A stretch of DNA of 39,675 nt from an uncultured Candidatus Melainabacteria bacterium (lineage in GTDB: Bacteria > Cyanobacteriota > Vampirovibrionia > Gastranaerophilales > Gastranaerophilaceae): contig CAKUZO010000007.1 of the NCBI GenBank assembly GCA_934717895.1, positions 1-39,675 of the forward strand. The letters run 5' to 3'. Of this stretch, positions 15,921 through 24,341 are shown piece after piece; the stretch's first letter is position 1; every line of letters begins with the position of its first letter. The position numbers were made by a program, and so were the translations under genes. Under the pieces are notes generated by a model, which searched no databases, had not been told where the DNA came from, and saw only the letters and a list, made by a program, of their open reading frames with translations.

Positions 15921-18422
15921 ATGGGCAATAAGAAAAACGAAGTATTTTTAACAATCCATGGACATTTTTATCAACCACCGAGAGAAAATCCATGGCTTGA
16001 AGCGATAGAATTACAAGATAGTGCTTTGCCTTTCCACGATTGGAATGAGCGAATTTGCAAAGAATGTTATAATCCGAATTCTGTTTCCAAAATTGTTGAT
16101 AATAGAAACAGAATTTTGGACGTTGTAAACAATTATGAGCACATGAGTTTTAACTTTGGCCCGACTTTGCTTTCTTGGCTGGAACACTTCGCTCCTCTGA
16201 CTTACGAAAGAATTATTAAAGCGGATATTGAAAGTGTTGCTGAACATTCAGGACATGGGAATGCTATGGCGCAGGTTTACAATCACATAATTATGCCTTT
16301 GGCGAACGAAAATGATAAGCGTACTCAAATTCTTTGGGGAATTCGAGATTTTACTTACCGTTTTGGCAGAAAACCTGAGGGCATGTGGCTTGCAGAAACT
16401 GCTGTTGATGATGAAACGCTTCGACTTTTAGAAGAAAATGGGATTAAATTTACTGTTCTTTCCCCTTATCAAGCACTTAAATTCAGAAAAAAGAGTGATA
16501 AAGATTGGCAAGATGTCAGCTGGGGAAATATTGATCCTGCACGCTCTTACAGGTATTATATAAAATCTGCACCCGGAAAATTTATTGATTTATTTTTCTA
16601 TGATGGTGCAATTTCTCGTTCTGTCGCATTTGACGAACTTTTGAAGGACGGAAATAAGTTTATCAAAAGGCTTAAAGAAGGAATTTCTGATTGCAGAGAT
16701 TACCCACAGCTTGTAAATATCGCAACTGATGGTGAAAGTTACGGGCATCATACAAAATTTGGTGATATGGCGCTTTCTTATGTCTTGAAAATTAAGGCGA
16801 AAGACGAAGGTTTTACGATTACTAACTATGCTGAATATTTGGACAAATACCGTAGCGATTGCGAAGTTGATATTAAGCAAGCATCAAGTTGGAGCTGTTT
16901 CCACGGTGTTGGTAGGTGGAAAGAAGATTGTGGCTGTTCAACAGGTGGACACCCGGGTTGGAATCAGAAATGGAGAAAGCCTTTAAGAAACGCTCTTGAC
17001 TACTTGCGTGATGAATTGATTGGCGTTTTTGAAAAAGAATGTCAGAAATATTTTGATGACTGTTGGAAAGTTCGAAATGAGTACATTAACGTTATTTTAG
17101 ACAGAAGTGAAATGAATGTTAAAAAATTTCAACATGAAAATTTCAAGTCTGACTTGTCTGATGAAGATAAAGTCCGTGCTATGGAATTGTTGGAAATTCA
17201 ACGTCAAACACTTTTGATGTACACAAGTTGCGGTTGGTTCTTCTCTGAAATTTCAGGGATTGAAACCGTTCAAATTATGAAGTATGCAGCGCGCGCAATG
17301 CAGCTTGCAGCAAGGTTTACAGATAAAAATCTTGAAGAGAATTTCTTAAATATTTTGTCCGAGGCAAAAAGTAATATTCCGGATTTTGGAACGGGTAAAG
17401 ATATTTTTGAAAAATTTGTTAAACCGTCAATTATTACGCCTAAACAAATTGCGTGTTTATGGGCTATTTCATCATTGTATGAAGACTTTGAAGACGAAGA
17501 AGATGTTTATTGCTACACAATCAACAGACTTGCTTATAAAAGGGTGCAAAAAGGCTCTGCGACTTTTGTTATTGCACATATTGAAATCCAATCAAGGATT
17601 ACAATGCAAAAATCCAACCTTATGCTTGCTCTAATGCAATATGCAGGCGGAGATTTCCACTGTGCAATCAAAGAATATTCAGACGATGCCGAATATAATA
17701 AGATTAAATCAGAGTTGATAAAAACGTTTACAGCAAACACTCTAACCGAAATTATCAGAGCTCTTGATGAGTATTTTGGCAAAGAATATTTTACTTTGAA
17801 AGATATATTTATTGAAGAAAGACGTAAAATCCTTCAAATTCTGTTGAAAGGTAAGTTGGAAAAATTCTCTCAAACATACCAAGATATGTATGATGATGGT
17901 AAAGGTTCTATTTATCATTTGCAAGGTTTGGGATTGAAAATTCCTGATGAATTCAAAATCTCTGCATCTTATGCGTTAAGTCATAGATTTAATGATATTG
18001 TGGTGCATTCGACAGGTTTTATGGACGAGGATATTATTCAACAAGCGATTGACATAAACTCGGAAGCTAAAAAAATTGATATTCAGTTGGACAAAACGCC
18101 TTCTAACAAGGTTTTTGGCAAGAAAATTCTTCAAAATATCAATAGACTTGTTCATAGTTTTGAAATTCAACAAGCTGATGTCGTATTGGAACTCTTTGAA
18201 AATATTCGAAAACTTGAACTTCAAGTTGATATTGCAGAAGCTCAAAATATTTATTTTGCCAAGATTTACCATAAAATCGGCGATATAATTGATTCAGATG
18301 CTTTCAAAACAAAGAGAAATTCAATAAAGCATTTTGTTGAAATGCTGCTTGAAATCGGTGAGAACTTGAATATTAATACGGAATTTTATAGAAAGAAATT
18401 GGATAAAGCATTGTTACAATAA
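15921..18422 (+). CDS. Glycoside hydrolase family 57 enzyme with DUF3536
   Basis: 833 residues, no signal peptide, so cytoplasmic. GH57 enzymes are retaining alpha-glucan hydrolases or transferases (alpha-amylase, branching enzyme, 4-alpha-glucanotransferase). Visible GH57 regions are IHGHFYQPPRENPW (residues 12-25), EHSGHGNAMAQVYNHIIMPL (about 108-127), KPEGMWLAETAVD (151-163, with E159 in the nucleophile position) and NIATDGESYGHH (267-277, with D270 in the acid/base position). The second half (about 300-833) matches the length and helical nature of DUF3536, a GH57 extension common in cyanobacteria. A likely role is glycogen metabolism, but the exact activity cannot be read. GGAG precedes the ATG. 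The stop is only 3 bases from the convergent gene's stop. Confidence 0.88.
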   Translation: MGNKKNEVFLTIHGHFYQPPRENPWLEAIELQDSALPFHDWNERICKECYNPNSVSKIVDNRNRILDVVNNYEHMSFNFGPTLLSWLEHFAPLTYERIIKADIESVAEHSGHGNAMAQVYNHIIMPLANENDKRTQILWGIRDFTYRFGRKPEGMWLAETAVDDETLRLLEENGIKFTVLSPYQALKFRKKSDKDWQDVSWGNIDPARSYRYYIKSAPGKFIDLFFYDGAISRSVAFDELLKDGNKFIKRLKEGISDCRDYPQLVNIATDGESYGHHTKFGDMALSYVLKIKAKDEGFTITNYAEYLDKYRSDCEVDIKQASSWSCFHGVGRWKEDCGCSTGGHPGWNQKWRKPLRNALDYLRDELIGVFEKECQKYFDDCWKVRNEYINVILDRSEMNVKKFQHENFKSDLSDEDKVRAMELLEIQRQTLLMYTSCGWFFSEISGIETVQIMKYAARAMQLAARFTDKNLEENFLNILSEAKSNIPDFGTGKDIFEKFVKPSIITPKQIACLWAISSLYEDFEDEEDVYCYTINRLAYKRVQKGSATFVIAHIEIQSRITMQKSNLMLALMQYAGGDFHCAIKEYSDDAEYNKIKSELIKTFTANTLTEIIRALDEYFGKEYFTLKDIFIEERRKILQILLKGKLEKFSQTYQDMYDDGKGSIYHLQGLGLKIPDEFKISASYALSHRFNDIVVHSTGFMDEDIIQQAIDINSEAKKIDIQLDKTPSNKVFGKKILQNINRLVHSFEIQQADVVLELFENIRKLELQVDIAEAQNIYFAKIYHKIGDIIDSDAFKTKRNSIKHFVEMLLEIGENLNINTEFYRKKLDKALLQ

Positions 18423-18425
18423 GTT

Positions 18426-19007
18426 TTACCAGTTTTCGGAACCATATTTTTTATAAAGATCAATAGATTTTTGGATTTTTTGTTCTACAAGGCTGATTTT
18501 TTTTAGAACATCTTCATTTGTTGTTTTAAGGCGAAGAATTTTTAAGTCTAATAATTCTTCTTTTTCAAGACGAATTTTTTTCTTAATTTCTTCTCTTTGC
18601 CAGAAAAGCCAGCCTTCAAATCCGCACCCCGGCGGAACGATTGCCCAAGGGGTTGATGGACAGTGCTTGCACAGGTCTAAACGGGATTCGTAACGAGTGC
18701 ATAAATTGTCTTTGCCTAAATATTTACACCCATAAAAAGTCAAATTTGCTTCATTATATTTCCCGTCTTCCTTCTGATGCTTAATAATGTTTTCAACGAC
18801 TTCCTGTTCAACTTTTCGAGCTTCTTCAATTGATTTATATGGTACGAAAATTGAAAGGAAATCAATTGCTCCTTTGTCACCTTCTGCTGCAAGTCTTTTT
18901 AACTCCTCATATGGTGTGGAAGTCGTAACAATACGGCAACATTTACCACACATGTGACAAAGATGTTGAGGACGCTTTGCTAAATAGTTTTCTTCATAAC
19001 TGCCCAT
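18426..19007 (-). CDS. YkgJ-type Cys-cluster protein (CxxCxxCC family)
   Basis: 193 residues. The N-terminal cluster LCHMCGKCCRI gives C17, C20, C23 and C24, and a second set C94, C103, C113, C116, C128 lies in FYGCKYLGKDNLCTRYESRL and CKHCPSTPW. This is the signature of the YkgJ/CxxCxxCC family, thought to bind zinc or an iron-sulfur cluster. The C-terminal 60 residues form a charged coiled coil (REEIKKKIRLEKEELLDLK). Role unknown in most bacteria. The mRNA is probably leaderless: TATAAT ends six bases before the ATG. It converges on the GH57 gene with a 3-base gap and is divergent from the HEAT-like gene. Confidence 0.82.
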   Translation of the reverse strand: MGSYEENYLAKRPQHLCHMCGKCCRIVTTSTPYEELKRLAAEGDKGAIDFLSIFVPYKSIEEARKVEQEVVENIIKHQKEDGKYNEANLTFYGCKYLGKDNLCTRYESRLDLCKHCPSTPWAIVPPGCGFEGWLFWQREEIKKKIRLEKEELLDLKILRLKTTNEDVLKKISLVEQKIQKSIDLYKKYGSENW

Positions 19008-19013
19008 AGATAA

Positions 19014-19019
19014 ATTATA
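19014..19019 (-). promoter_or_regulatory. -10 element placed for a leaderless transcript
   Basis: On the minus strand TATAAT is followed by six bases (TTATCT) and the ATG at 19007. An AGGA further upstream lies before the -10 and so would not be in the transcript. Confidence 0.55.
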
Positions 19020-19129
19020 TTCCTAACAACAAAAATAAAAATATTTCTGTTACATTTCTTAAAAAACACGCAATATTTTATTACATAAAGACTTTATATA
19101 GGTAAGGTAGTAGTAAAAGGTCGTTTTAT

Positions 19130-20002
19130 ATGCAAAATTCAATGGGACAACAAAGCATTCAACAATCAATTGTGCAGTCGCCGCAAGTTTACGCACAGCC
19201 GCAACAGCCGGCTCAGGCGCAAATGCAACAACCGCCACAAGCTCAACCACAAGCACAGGCACAACCGGTGTCTCCTCAACAGGTACAGCCTCAACAGGTA
19301 CAAGCGCCTCAATATCAAACAGCACCAATGGCCCAGCCTCAACAAAATCAAAATGTTCAAGTGCCGAATTATTCCGGAGTAAATATTCAGATTTTTAATC
19401 CGTCTGTTACTCCTCCGGGGGCGACAGCGCCTGTTTATAATGTAAATGCTCCAAATTATGGACAAAATCCGGGTTGTTATCCTTCAAGTTATTACACAAA
19501 TAATTATAATAATGGTGCTCAAAACGGAGCTAATTCAACATCAAATACAACTGACAAGAAAACAGAAAAGCGAGAAATTGTTCAGTTAACAGATGATTAT
19601 ATAAGAAACCTTGAAAATTATTTGAACAGTCAGGATAAAGAAGTTCGAATGATGGGGGCAAAAGAAGTTTTAGCAAGGTTGGAGGAAGATAATTCCAGAA
19701 AAGATGACAAGGCTCTTAATGCATTGATTAATAAGATGTTGCAAGACCCTTCTACTCCAATCAGAGCGATGGCTTTGTCTGCACTTGATTCAAGAATTGT
19801 AACAGGAGATGATTTTACTGTTAATGTATTAAAACAAATGCAAAATTCAAATACCGGTTATGGGCAAGATTCAATGCAAGCAACAAATGTCCTTTTGAAA
19901 ATGTCAGGGCAAAAGGTCGAAAAGGAGTTTGAAGTAAAAGATTCTGACAAAAAGAAAACAGAAACCAAAAAGTCAGAAAAGACTGAAACTACAGAAAAAT
20001 AG
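19130..20002 (+). CDS. Gln/Pro-rich protein with HEAT-like C-terminal domain
   Basis: 290 residues, no signal peptide. Residues 1-85 are low complexity, mostly Gln, Pro and Ala (QPQQPAQAQMQQPPQAQPQA type). An Asn/Tyr/Pro-rich stretch follows to about 145. Residues 155-262 are helical and look like two or three HEAT repeats: NYLNSQDKEVRMMGAKEVLA, NKMLQDPSTPIRAMALSALD and NVLKQMQNSNTGYGQDSMQA. The C-terminus is a Lys/Glu/Thr tail (KKKTETKKSEKTETTEK). HEAT repeats bind proteins; a disordered Q/P-rich arm plus HEAT suggests a scaffold, which is inference. The ribosome-binding site is AAAAGG. It is 7 bases from the next gene, hence an operon. Confidence 0.78.
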   Translation: MQNSMGQQSIQQSIVQSPQVYAQPQQPAQAQMQQPPQAQPQAQAQPVSPQQVQPQQVQAPQYQTAPMAQPQQNQNVQVPNYSGVNIQIFNPSVTPPGATAPVYNVNAPNYGQNPGCYPSSYYTNNYNNGAQNGANSTSNTTDKKTEKREIVQLTDDYIRNLENYLNSQDKEVRMMGAKEVLARLEEDNSRKDDKALNALINKMLQDPSTPIRAMALSALDSRIVTGDDFTVNVLKQMQNSNTGYGQDSMQATNVLLKMSGQKVEKEFEVKDSDKKKTETKKSEKTETTEK

Positions 20003-20009
20003 GTGAAAA

Positions 20010-20486
20010 ATGAGTTTAACTACGACATTCTCATCAGTAAAAAATAATTTTACGAAATATTTAGCTAAAGGCGTTGGTGTAGCAGCTTTGGGAATTATTG
20101 CTTATGATTCTCATGTTGTGGGAAAGCTTCAATCAGATGTTTATTCAAAAAATCGGGACGCAGATGCTTGTATGGAAACATTCAGCAATACTCAATACTT
20201 AACAAGTCCTAGTACAACTATGTCAAAGTTGAAAAAAGGTGTATTTAATTTTGAGGTAGAAAGCAATGCTCGTCATTTTGTAAACTCTGCAATCGGTTAT
20301 TTTAAAGGTTTCGGCTCAATGCTTGTGGATAATGTTGTTCCTCTTGGGTTGGGGCTTGGTGCCTTGTTTGGAAAAGGTAAATGGGCAAAAGGCTCAGCAA
20401 TCGGACTTGGAATTTTCGCTGGTGTTAAACTGTTTAAAGATGTCTTGGGTTTTGGACATTACAATGATTTGAACAGAAAATATTAA
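20010..20486 (+). CDS. Small membrane protein with glycine-zipper helices
   Basis: 158 residues, family not recognised. A first short hydrophobic helix (KGVGVAALGIIAY, about 20-32) has no clear cleavage site. The middle is hydrophilic (about 38-90). Near the C-terminus two Gly-rich hydrophobic stretches occur (VVPLGLGLGALFGKG and SAIGLGIFAGVKLF, about 109-141), typical of glycine-zipper membrane insertion. It follows the HEAT-like gene by 7 bases with AGGTG as ribosome-binding site, so the two are probably co-expressed. Downstream, 20487-20631 shows no gene. Compare the proteins at 20632-21303 and 29404-29922, which share this small, Gly-rich membrane style though I see no clear alignment. 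Confidence 0.7.
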   Translation: MSLTTTFSSVKNNFTKYLAKGVGVAALGIIAYDSHVVGKLQSDVYSKNRDADACMETFSNTQYLTSPSTTMSKLKKGVFNFEVESNARHFVNSAIGYFKGFGSMLVDNVVPLGLGLGALFGKGKWAKGSAIGLGIFAGVKLFKDVLGFGHYNDLNRKY

Positions 20487-20631
20487 ATTGCTAGCAAAGT
20501 TTGTTTTAGTGGCTTTTTATGACAAGTGATTTTTTGCAGTTAAAAAAGTGTAATAAAAATTAATACAATTAAAGTTGGTAGTCATAATTATTTGCTAAAC
20601 GAAATTGTGAATATTGATTTATTTAAACCTA

Positions 20632-21303
20632 TTAGTTGCTTTGTCCTGCACGATAGCCGCAAGCAGAATAAATTATCGGTAAAAAGCGTCCGATGTTTAA
20701 TTTTTCTATCATAGGAAATTTGGCTATTGCGAGAGCTCCAAGCCCGTCATCAATATTTGCCAACGCATCTTTAAATGTAAGTTTTCTATCAGGATATTTG
20801 TCTTTGGGATCTGTTATCACGTTTGATAATGCAGCAGCACCGTACATTCCTACAAGAAGTCCGCCGATTACTGATAATATTTTACTTTTTTTATTGTTAT
20901 ATTTCTCGCTGTTTTCGCAGAGGCTAATTACTCCTCCGACAATCCAAGTTGGAATAGAAGCGTTCATAAATTGAAAAAGACCTTCTTTAAGTCTGTTTTT
21001 TTGAACATTTTTATCTTCGGCAATCATTCCTGCTCCGACTCCACCGACAATTGAACCGGCGGAAACTCCTATCATATCCCACATTCCGTACTTCAATTTC
21101 AGAGGGTTTTTTACATTTTGTTTTTTCATCATTATTAGCATTGGTATAGCAGTTCCGACGACAGACCCGATAAAGGCTTTGGTTTTATCTGCCGTAGAAA
21201 TATCTCTGCTGTATGTTCTAACACGACGTTTTGCCACTGATTTGTTGTTGAAATCTGTTCCAAAACTTTGTTTATATCCGGTATTTGCTAAAATGGTATT
21301 CAT
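20632..21303 (-). CDS. Gly-rich multi-helix membrane protein of unknown family
   Basis: 223 residues from the ATG at 21303. A TTG eight codons further upstream (21327) is possible, but neither has a good ribosome-binding site. The N-terminus is hydrophilic and basic, with the word NTGYKQSFGTDF, then RRVRTYSRD. Hydrophobic Gly/Ala-rich helices follow: AFIGSVVGTAIPMLIMM, MIGVSAGSIVGGVGAGMI, WIVGGVISLC and SVIGGLLVGMYGAAALSNVI. The C-terminal part (DALANIDDGLGALAIAKFPM, then LPIIYSACGYRAG) has one more helix. No family is recognised. It is convergent with the gene at 20010-20486 (145 bases between). Confidence 0.68.
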   Translation of the reverse strand: MNTILANTGYKQSFGTDFNNKSVAKRRVRTYSRDISTADKTKAFIGSVVGTAIPMLIMMKKQNVKNPLKLKYGMWDMIGVSAGSIVGGVGAGMIAEDKNVQKNRLKEGLFQFMNASIPTWIVGGVISLCENSEKYNNKKSKILSVIGGLLVGMYGAAALSNVITDPKDKYPDRKLTFKDALANIDDGLGALAIAKFPMIEKLNIGRFLPIIYSACGYRAGQSN

Positions 21304-21390
21304 TGGTTTAATTATAAATGAAACCAATAGTAATTAAATTATTATTTAAGATATGTTACAAGCATAATAATAAATGATATATTAATGTTC

Positions 21391-22263
21391 TTATTTTTTC
21401 TCAAAAATCATAACATATTCGTGTTTAAAGATAAAAAATCCACCTGCTAACGCTCTATAACGCCACAAGTTTGCGGTTTTGCCTTTCGCGCGTTCGTTGC
21501 CCTGAATATCTTTTACGATAATCCCTTTTAATTTAAATCCCAATGCCATCATACGCGCCATACATTCAAACCCGAGTGGTTGAACTTCTGAATTTTTATA
21601 GCTGTCACCAATAATTAATGCTGCAAAACGACCTTTTTCAAGCATATCATAGCCGTTTTTTGCAACTTTTGCAAACAAATCGTAAAATTCTTCTGTTGTG
21701 TCGCAATTAGACAAATCTTCTTTTTTATCAGAAAACTTGATAATATCATCATAAGGTGGGTGAAGAATTAAGAACTGAGCCTTTTCTTCTCTCATAATAT
21801 CTAAACTTGCTTGAATTTTTTCCTTAGCTTCTTCTGACGCAGAATCTGCACAAATAATACGAACATCGGTTACAAGTTGTTTTGGAGTAAATTTTTGAGA
21901 AACGCTTTCGGCAAGTTCGTCTTTCAACTCAACGCCAATGCAGCGTCTGCCCATATTAATTGCCTCGATACCGGAAGTTCCTGAACCGAAGAACAGGTCA
22001 AGCACAACGTCATTTTTCTTTGTAAATCTTTCGTATAATTGTTGTGCAATTTGAGGGATATAGTTTCCGTGGTATTCGTTAGAGTGCCCGCCTTCTTTTA
22101 GTCTTGTCGGGAATTCCCACAATGTATCAGTTTTTACGTGATCGTAAGCTCTCCAATTGTTTAAGTCAATATCGCTGTAACGAGTGGTTTTGACAGGTTT
22201 TACAACCTGCAAATCTGCTTTTTTCGACGGTTTTAATTTTGTATTTGTTCTAACTCTTGCCAA
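21391..22263 (-). CDS. Solitary DNA (N4-cytosine/N6-adenine) methyltransferase
   Basis: 290 residues. The SAM-binding motif I is VVLDLFFGSGTSGIEAINMG (about residues 85-104), with GVELKDELAE as the next acidic strand. The catalytic motif IV is ILHPPYDDI (about 148-156), a PPY motif preceded by His and not the usual Asp/Asn/Ser. A conserved lead-in TLWEFPTRLKEGGHSNEYHG and GNYIPQIAQQL are seen in a broad group of orphan N4/N6 methyltransferases. No restriction endonuclease or specificity subunit is adjacent, so a regulatory or protective role is more likely than restriction. The start is TTG at 22263 with GGGAG 9 bases upstream; no ATG is available. It is divergent from mutL, with repeat B2 between. 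Confidence 0.82.
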   Translation of the reverse strand: MARVRTNTKLKPSKKADLQVVKPVKTTRYSDIDLNNWRAYDHVKTDTLWEFPTRLKEGGHSNEYHGNYIPQIAQQLYERFTKKNDVVLDLFFGSGTSGIEAINMGRRCIGVELKDELAESVSQKFTPKQLVTDVRIICADSASEEAKEKIQASLDIMREEKAQFLILHPPYDDIIKFSDKKEDLSNCDTTEEFYDLFAKVAKNGYDMLEKGRFAALIIGDSYKNSEVQPLGFECMARMMALGFKLKGIIVKDIQGNERAKGKTANLWRYRALAGGFFIFKHEYVMIFEKK

Positions 22264-22291
22264 GTCCTTAATCTCCCTATCTTAAATATTC

Positions 22292-22371
22292 CTAGCCGCC
22301 TAACTTCTTAGCTGCCTAGCTGCTTAACGTCCTAGAGCTTAACAGCCCTATCAACTTATCGCCCTACTATC
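22292..22371. repeat. Octamer repeat family B, copy B2
   Basis: Ten consecutive degenerate 8-base words in near-perfect phase, among them CTAGCCGC, CTAACTTC, TTAGCTGC, CTAGCTGC, TTAACGTC, TTATCGCC and CTACTATC. The consensus is close to YTAGCTGC. It lies in the divergent gap between the methyltransferase and mutL and is related to copy B1. Confidence 0.7.
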
Positions 22372-22458
22372 GTATAAAAATGTTTCAAATTTGTAATCAA
22401 ACATTTAGATGAATTTGTGTTTGATGTAGATTGAGAATTAGATTGAGGGATTGAATTT

Positions 22459-24273
22459 ATGGTGAGGATACAACAACTTTCAAAACACTTAATAAATCAG
22501 ATTGCGGCGGGCGAAGTTATTGAGCGTCCGGCATCTGTCGTAAAAGAGCTTGTCGAGAATTCTGTTGATGCAGGCTCTACAAAAATTAGCGTTGAAATCA
22601 ACAACGACTGCCGTGATATCAGGGTTGCAGATAACGGCTGTGGAATTCACCCTGACGACATAATGCTTGCGTTTTCCAAACACGCCACAAGCAAAATTCG
22701 AACTGACGAGGATTTGTTTGATATTCATACACTTGGATTTCGTGGAGAGGCTTTATCAAGTATAATTTCAATCTCAAGATTGACTTGTACGACAAGAACC
22801 GTCGATTTTGATACAGGTACAAAAGTCAAATGTGAAAATTCGGAAGTAAAACAGACTGAAACGGGTTGCGCAGTCGGCACAATTATGGATATAAAAGATT
22901 TGTTTTATAACCTTCCGGCGCGTTTGAAGTTTTTGAAAAGTTCAAACACAGAATTTTCATATATCCAAGAACTTGTTCAAGCTATTGCCCTTGCGCACCC
23001 TGAATGTTCAATAGAATTAAAGAAAAACGGCAAAACCACCTTAAAAACATCTGGGCAAAACAATCTTTTGCAGACAGTCAAAGAAGTTTATTCCTCTGAT
23101 ATAATTTCTTGCCTCAAAGAAGTCTTGAAAACAGATCAATTATCTGGCTTGAAAATCAGCGGATACGTAAGTACGCCTGATTACACCCGTTCAAGTAAAA
23201 AAGGTTATCACATCTACATCAACGGCAGAACAGTTAAATGTCCTGTTTTTCAAAAAGCTATTGACACGGCGTATAAAAGTCTTATCGCAAGCGGAAAATA
23301 TCCGTTTGTAATCCTTAATCTTGAAATTCCACCGTCTGATGTCGATGTAAACGTTCACCCGACCAAAAAAGAGGTTCGGTACAAAAACACAAATCAGGTT
23401 TTCAATTTTATTTTTTCATCTGTTCAAGCAGGATTGATGAACTATGTGGAACGCCAAGGAGCAACGCCATTTCAAACTCCACAGTATGCACAAAATTTCC
23501 AAAACCAGAATTTCCCGCAACCGCAAAATCAAAGTAATGTAGTTGATTTTGTGCAACCAAAACTCGAAAGTTCGGGTGATATATATTTGGATAAAAAAGA
23601 CGATACAATCTATGTTTCAGACCGCTTGATGGAAGAAGAAGAGGCTAAACACTCTCAGCCACAGGAAGAAGAAATCTCGCAACGTCAGTTTTTTGTTCCT
23701 GTTGAAAAGGAAACTGAGCCGGAAGAAAACATTGTCGGACAGTATCGAAACACTTATATTTTGGTGGAAAAAGAAGATGGGCTTGAAATTATCGACCAGC
23801 ACATTGCAGAAGAACGTTATATTTACGAAAAACTTATGGCGGAGAAAAATATTGTTTCTCAAATGCTGTTTGTGTCTGATGTGGTACCGGTTTCTAGTAC
23901 TGAGGCAGAGTTAATCAAGGAAAATATCGATAAGTTTGAAAAATTTGGCTATGGCATAGAATTTTTGAAAGAAAACGAGTTGATTTTCAGGAAAGTTCCG
24001 CAAATGATTGCTAAAGTAAACCCAAAAGAAATTTTAGCGGATATTTTGGCAAATATTGATGGAAATATCGACAGACTTGAAGAGCATATTTTGATTACAA
24101 CAGCTTGCAAAGCCTCTGTAAAAGCAGGACAAAAACTTTCTACTTGGCAAATGCAAGAGATTGTAAAAAAATGGCGTACTACAAAAATGCCATACACGTG
24201 TCCGCACGGACGACCTGTTGTAAAATTCTTCCCGCACAAAGAAATCGCCGGATTTTTCCAGAGAAATATGTGA
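22459..24273 (+). CDS. mutL: DNA mismatch repair protein MutL (endonuclease type)
   Basis: 604 residues. The N-terminal GHKL ATPase is complete: N34 in ELVENSVDAGS, D58-N-G60 in VADNGCGI and GFRGEALSS (93-101). The transducer domain ends with VDVNVHPTKKEVR (about 295-307). A Gln/Asn/Glu-rich linker spans about 335-425. The C-terminal domain has DQHIAEERYIYE (446-457), which fits the DQHA-x2-E-x4-E nuclease motif with Ile for Ala, plus ACKASVKAGQ (549-558) and CPHGRPVVKF (581-590). All three mark MutL proteins with strand-nicking activity, as in bacteria that lack MutH. GAGGG precedes the ATG. mutS is not in the window. Confidence 0.96.
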   Translation: MVRIQQLSKHLINQIAAGEVIERPASVVKELVENSVDAGSTKISVEINNDCRDIRVADNGCGIHPDDIMLAFSKHATSKIRTDEDLFDIHTLGFRGEALSSIISISRLTCTTRTVDFDTGTKVKCENSEVKQTETGCAVGTIMDIKDLFYNLPARLKFLKSSNTEFSYIQELVQAIALAHPECSIELKKNGKTTLKTSGQNNLLQTVKEVYSSDIISCLKEVLKTDQLSGLKISGYVSTPDYTRSSKKGYHIYINGRTVKCPVFQKAIDTAYKSLIASGKYPFVILNLEIPPSDVDVNVHPTKKEVRYKNTNQVFNFIFSSVQAGLMNYVERQGATPFQTPQYAQNFQNQNFPQPQNQSNVVDFVQPKLESSGDIYLDKKDDTIYVSDRLMEEEEAKHSQPQEEEISQRQFFVPVEKETEPEENIVGQYRNTYILVEKEDGLEIIDQHIAEERYIYEKLMAEKNIVSQMLFVSDVVPVSSTEAELIKENIDKFEKFGYGIEFLKENELIFRKVPQMIAKVNPKEILADILANIDGNIDRLEEHILITTACKASVKAGQKLSTWQMQEIVKKWRTTKMPYTCPHGRPVVKFFPHKEIAGFFQRNM

Positions 24274-24326
24274 TTTTTTTTCTGTAATTAGTGATATTTA
24301 TGAAATTATTCGTAAAATGATTTTCG

Positions 24327-24335
24327 TGCTAAAAT
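24327..24335 (+). promoter_or_regulatory. Extended -10 placed for a leaderless queF transcript
   Basis: TGC-TAAAAT is followed by six bases (ATATTT) and the ATG at 24342. No ribosome-binding site and no clear -35. Confidence 0.55.
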
Positions 24336-24341
24336 ATATTT

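Noticed and set aside
19059..19465. Minus-strand open frames over the Q/P-rich region
   Set aside because: CAA/CCA-rich coding sequence leaves the opposite strand free of stops. The translations are Val/Pro- or Leu/Arg-rich low-complexity artefacts.
24274..24341. Intrinsic terminator after mutL
   Set aside because: There is a T-run just after the stop but no stem precedes it.
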